Below the pieces are notes generated by a model, which searched no databases, had not been told where the DNA came from, and saw only the letters and a list, made by a program, of their open reading frames with translations. A program made the translations under genes and the position numbers. A stretch of 28,600 nt of DNA from Nemertoderma westbladi (Eukaryota; Xenacoelomorpha; Nemertodermatida; Nemertodermatidae), in NCBI GenBank assembly GCA_032718475.1, contig JAUCBJ010001387.1, positions 1 to 28,600 on the forward strand, written 5' to 3'. Every line of letters starts with the position of its first letter. Position 1 is the first letter of the stretch. Of this stretch, positions 28,534-28,600 are shown piece after piece.

Positions 28534-28600
28534 GTCCTCTCAGTGCTAATAATATTTTTCAGCTTGTTACGCGATCAACCAGAGGAAATGGGTGTAAGAT
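28534..28600 (+). pseudogene. LINE F RT C-terminal domain, part 2
   Basis: After the target duplication the LINE F frame resumes: IKGLSPLSANNIFQLVTRST, RGNGCK, to the window end. It continues the EMFKLIKGL of 27705 and matches the expected end region of CR1-like polyproteins, so LINE F extends past the window. Confidence 0.82.

Overview
The window looks like AT-rich, intergenic, transposon-dense DNA from an invertebrate animal. The evidence is several lineages of non-LTR retrotransposon (LINE), a Penelope-like element, a Gypsy-type LTR fragment, a mariner-like transposase relic and a tRNA-derived SINE, all with eukaryotic-style decay. No bacterial-style operon, rRNA, free-standing tRNA gene or CRISPR array is visible. 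I cannot name the species. No host gene is recognised with confidence. The best candidates are a 91-codon minus-strand ORF split by a LINE (6300 to 4403) and a zinc-finger-like minus-strand ORF (20450 to about 20060).

Layout. 76-3201: an old plus-strand copy of LINE family A (FADD-type reverse transcriptase) into which a younger minus-strand copy of the same family has inserted (939-2952, 12-bp target duplication). 4470-6081: a second young minus-strand family A copy, with a 10-bp target duplication, interrupting an unknown ORF. 6300-8960: AT-rich DNA with small tandem and inverted repeats. 8963-13355: LINE C (minus), split by LINE B (about 13116-9771, minus). LINE B encodes a 2A translational-skipping peptide, a PHD-type zinc finger, an APE endonuclease, a YADD reverse transcriptase and a conserved 3' tail. 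A 5'-truncated second LINE B copy lies at 23534-24148 (plus).

15090-16545: LINE D 3' end (plus), a roughly 150-160 bp tandem repeat, and a LINE E RT fragment (minus). 18148-19165: a mariner-like relic. 19720-21350: dispersed repeats, a poly-C tract, the zinc-finger ORF and an ACCGGT-rich patch. 21459-23085: Gypsy-type gag and protease, with a tRNA-derived SINE inserted in gag (13-bp target duplication). 24743-28600: LINE F (plus), with a PHD/coiled-coil/RRM-like ORF1 and fragments of endonuclease and RT. It is cut by unrelated sequence and by a Penelope-like element carrying a GIY-YIG nuclease, a 14-bp target duplication and a perfect 32-bp inverted repeat.

The elements do not form a pathway. 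They are layered insertions, and their order can be read: old family A before young family A, LINE C before LINE B, Gypsy before SINE, LINE F before Penelope. The most interesting item is LINE B with its N-terminal 2A sequence. That type is known from APE-type LINEs of several marine invertebrates, so it is probably a new member of a described class rather than a new system. All protein calls rest on motif recognition by eye; no database search was run.
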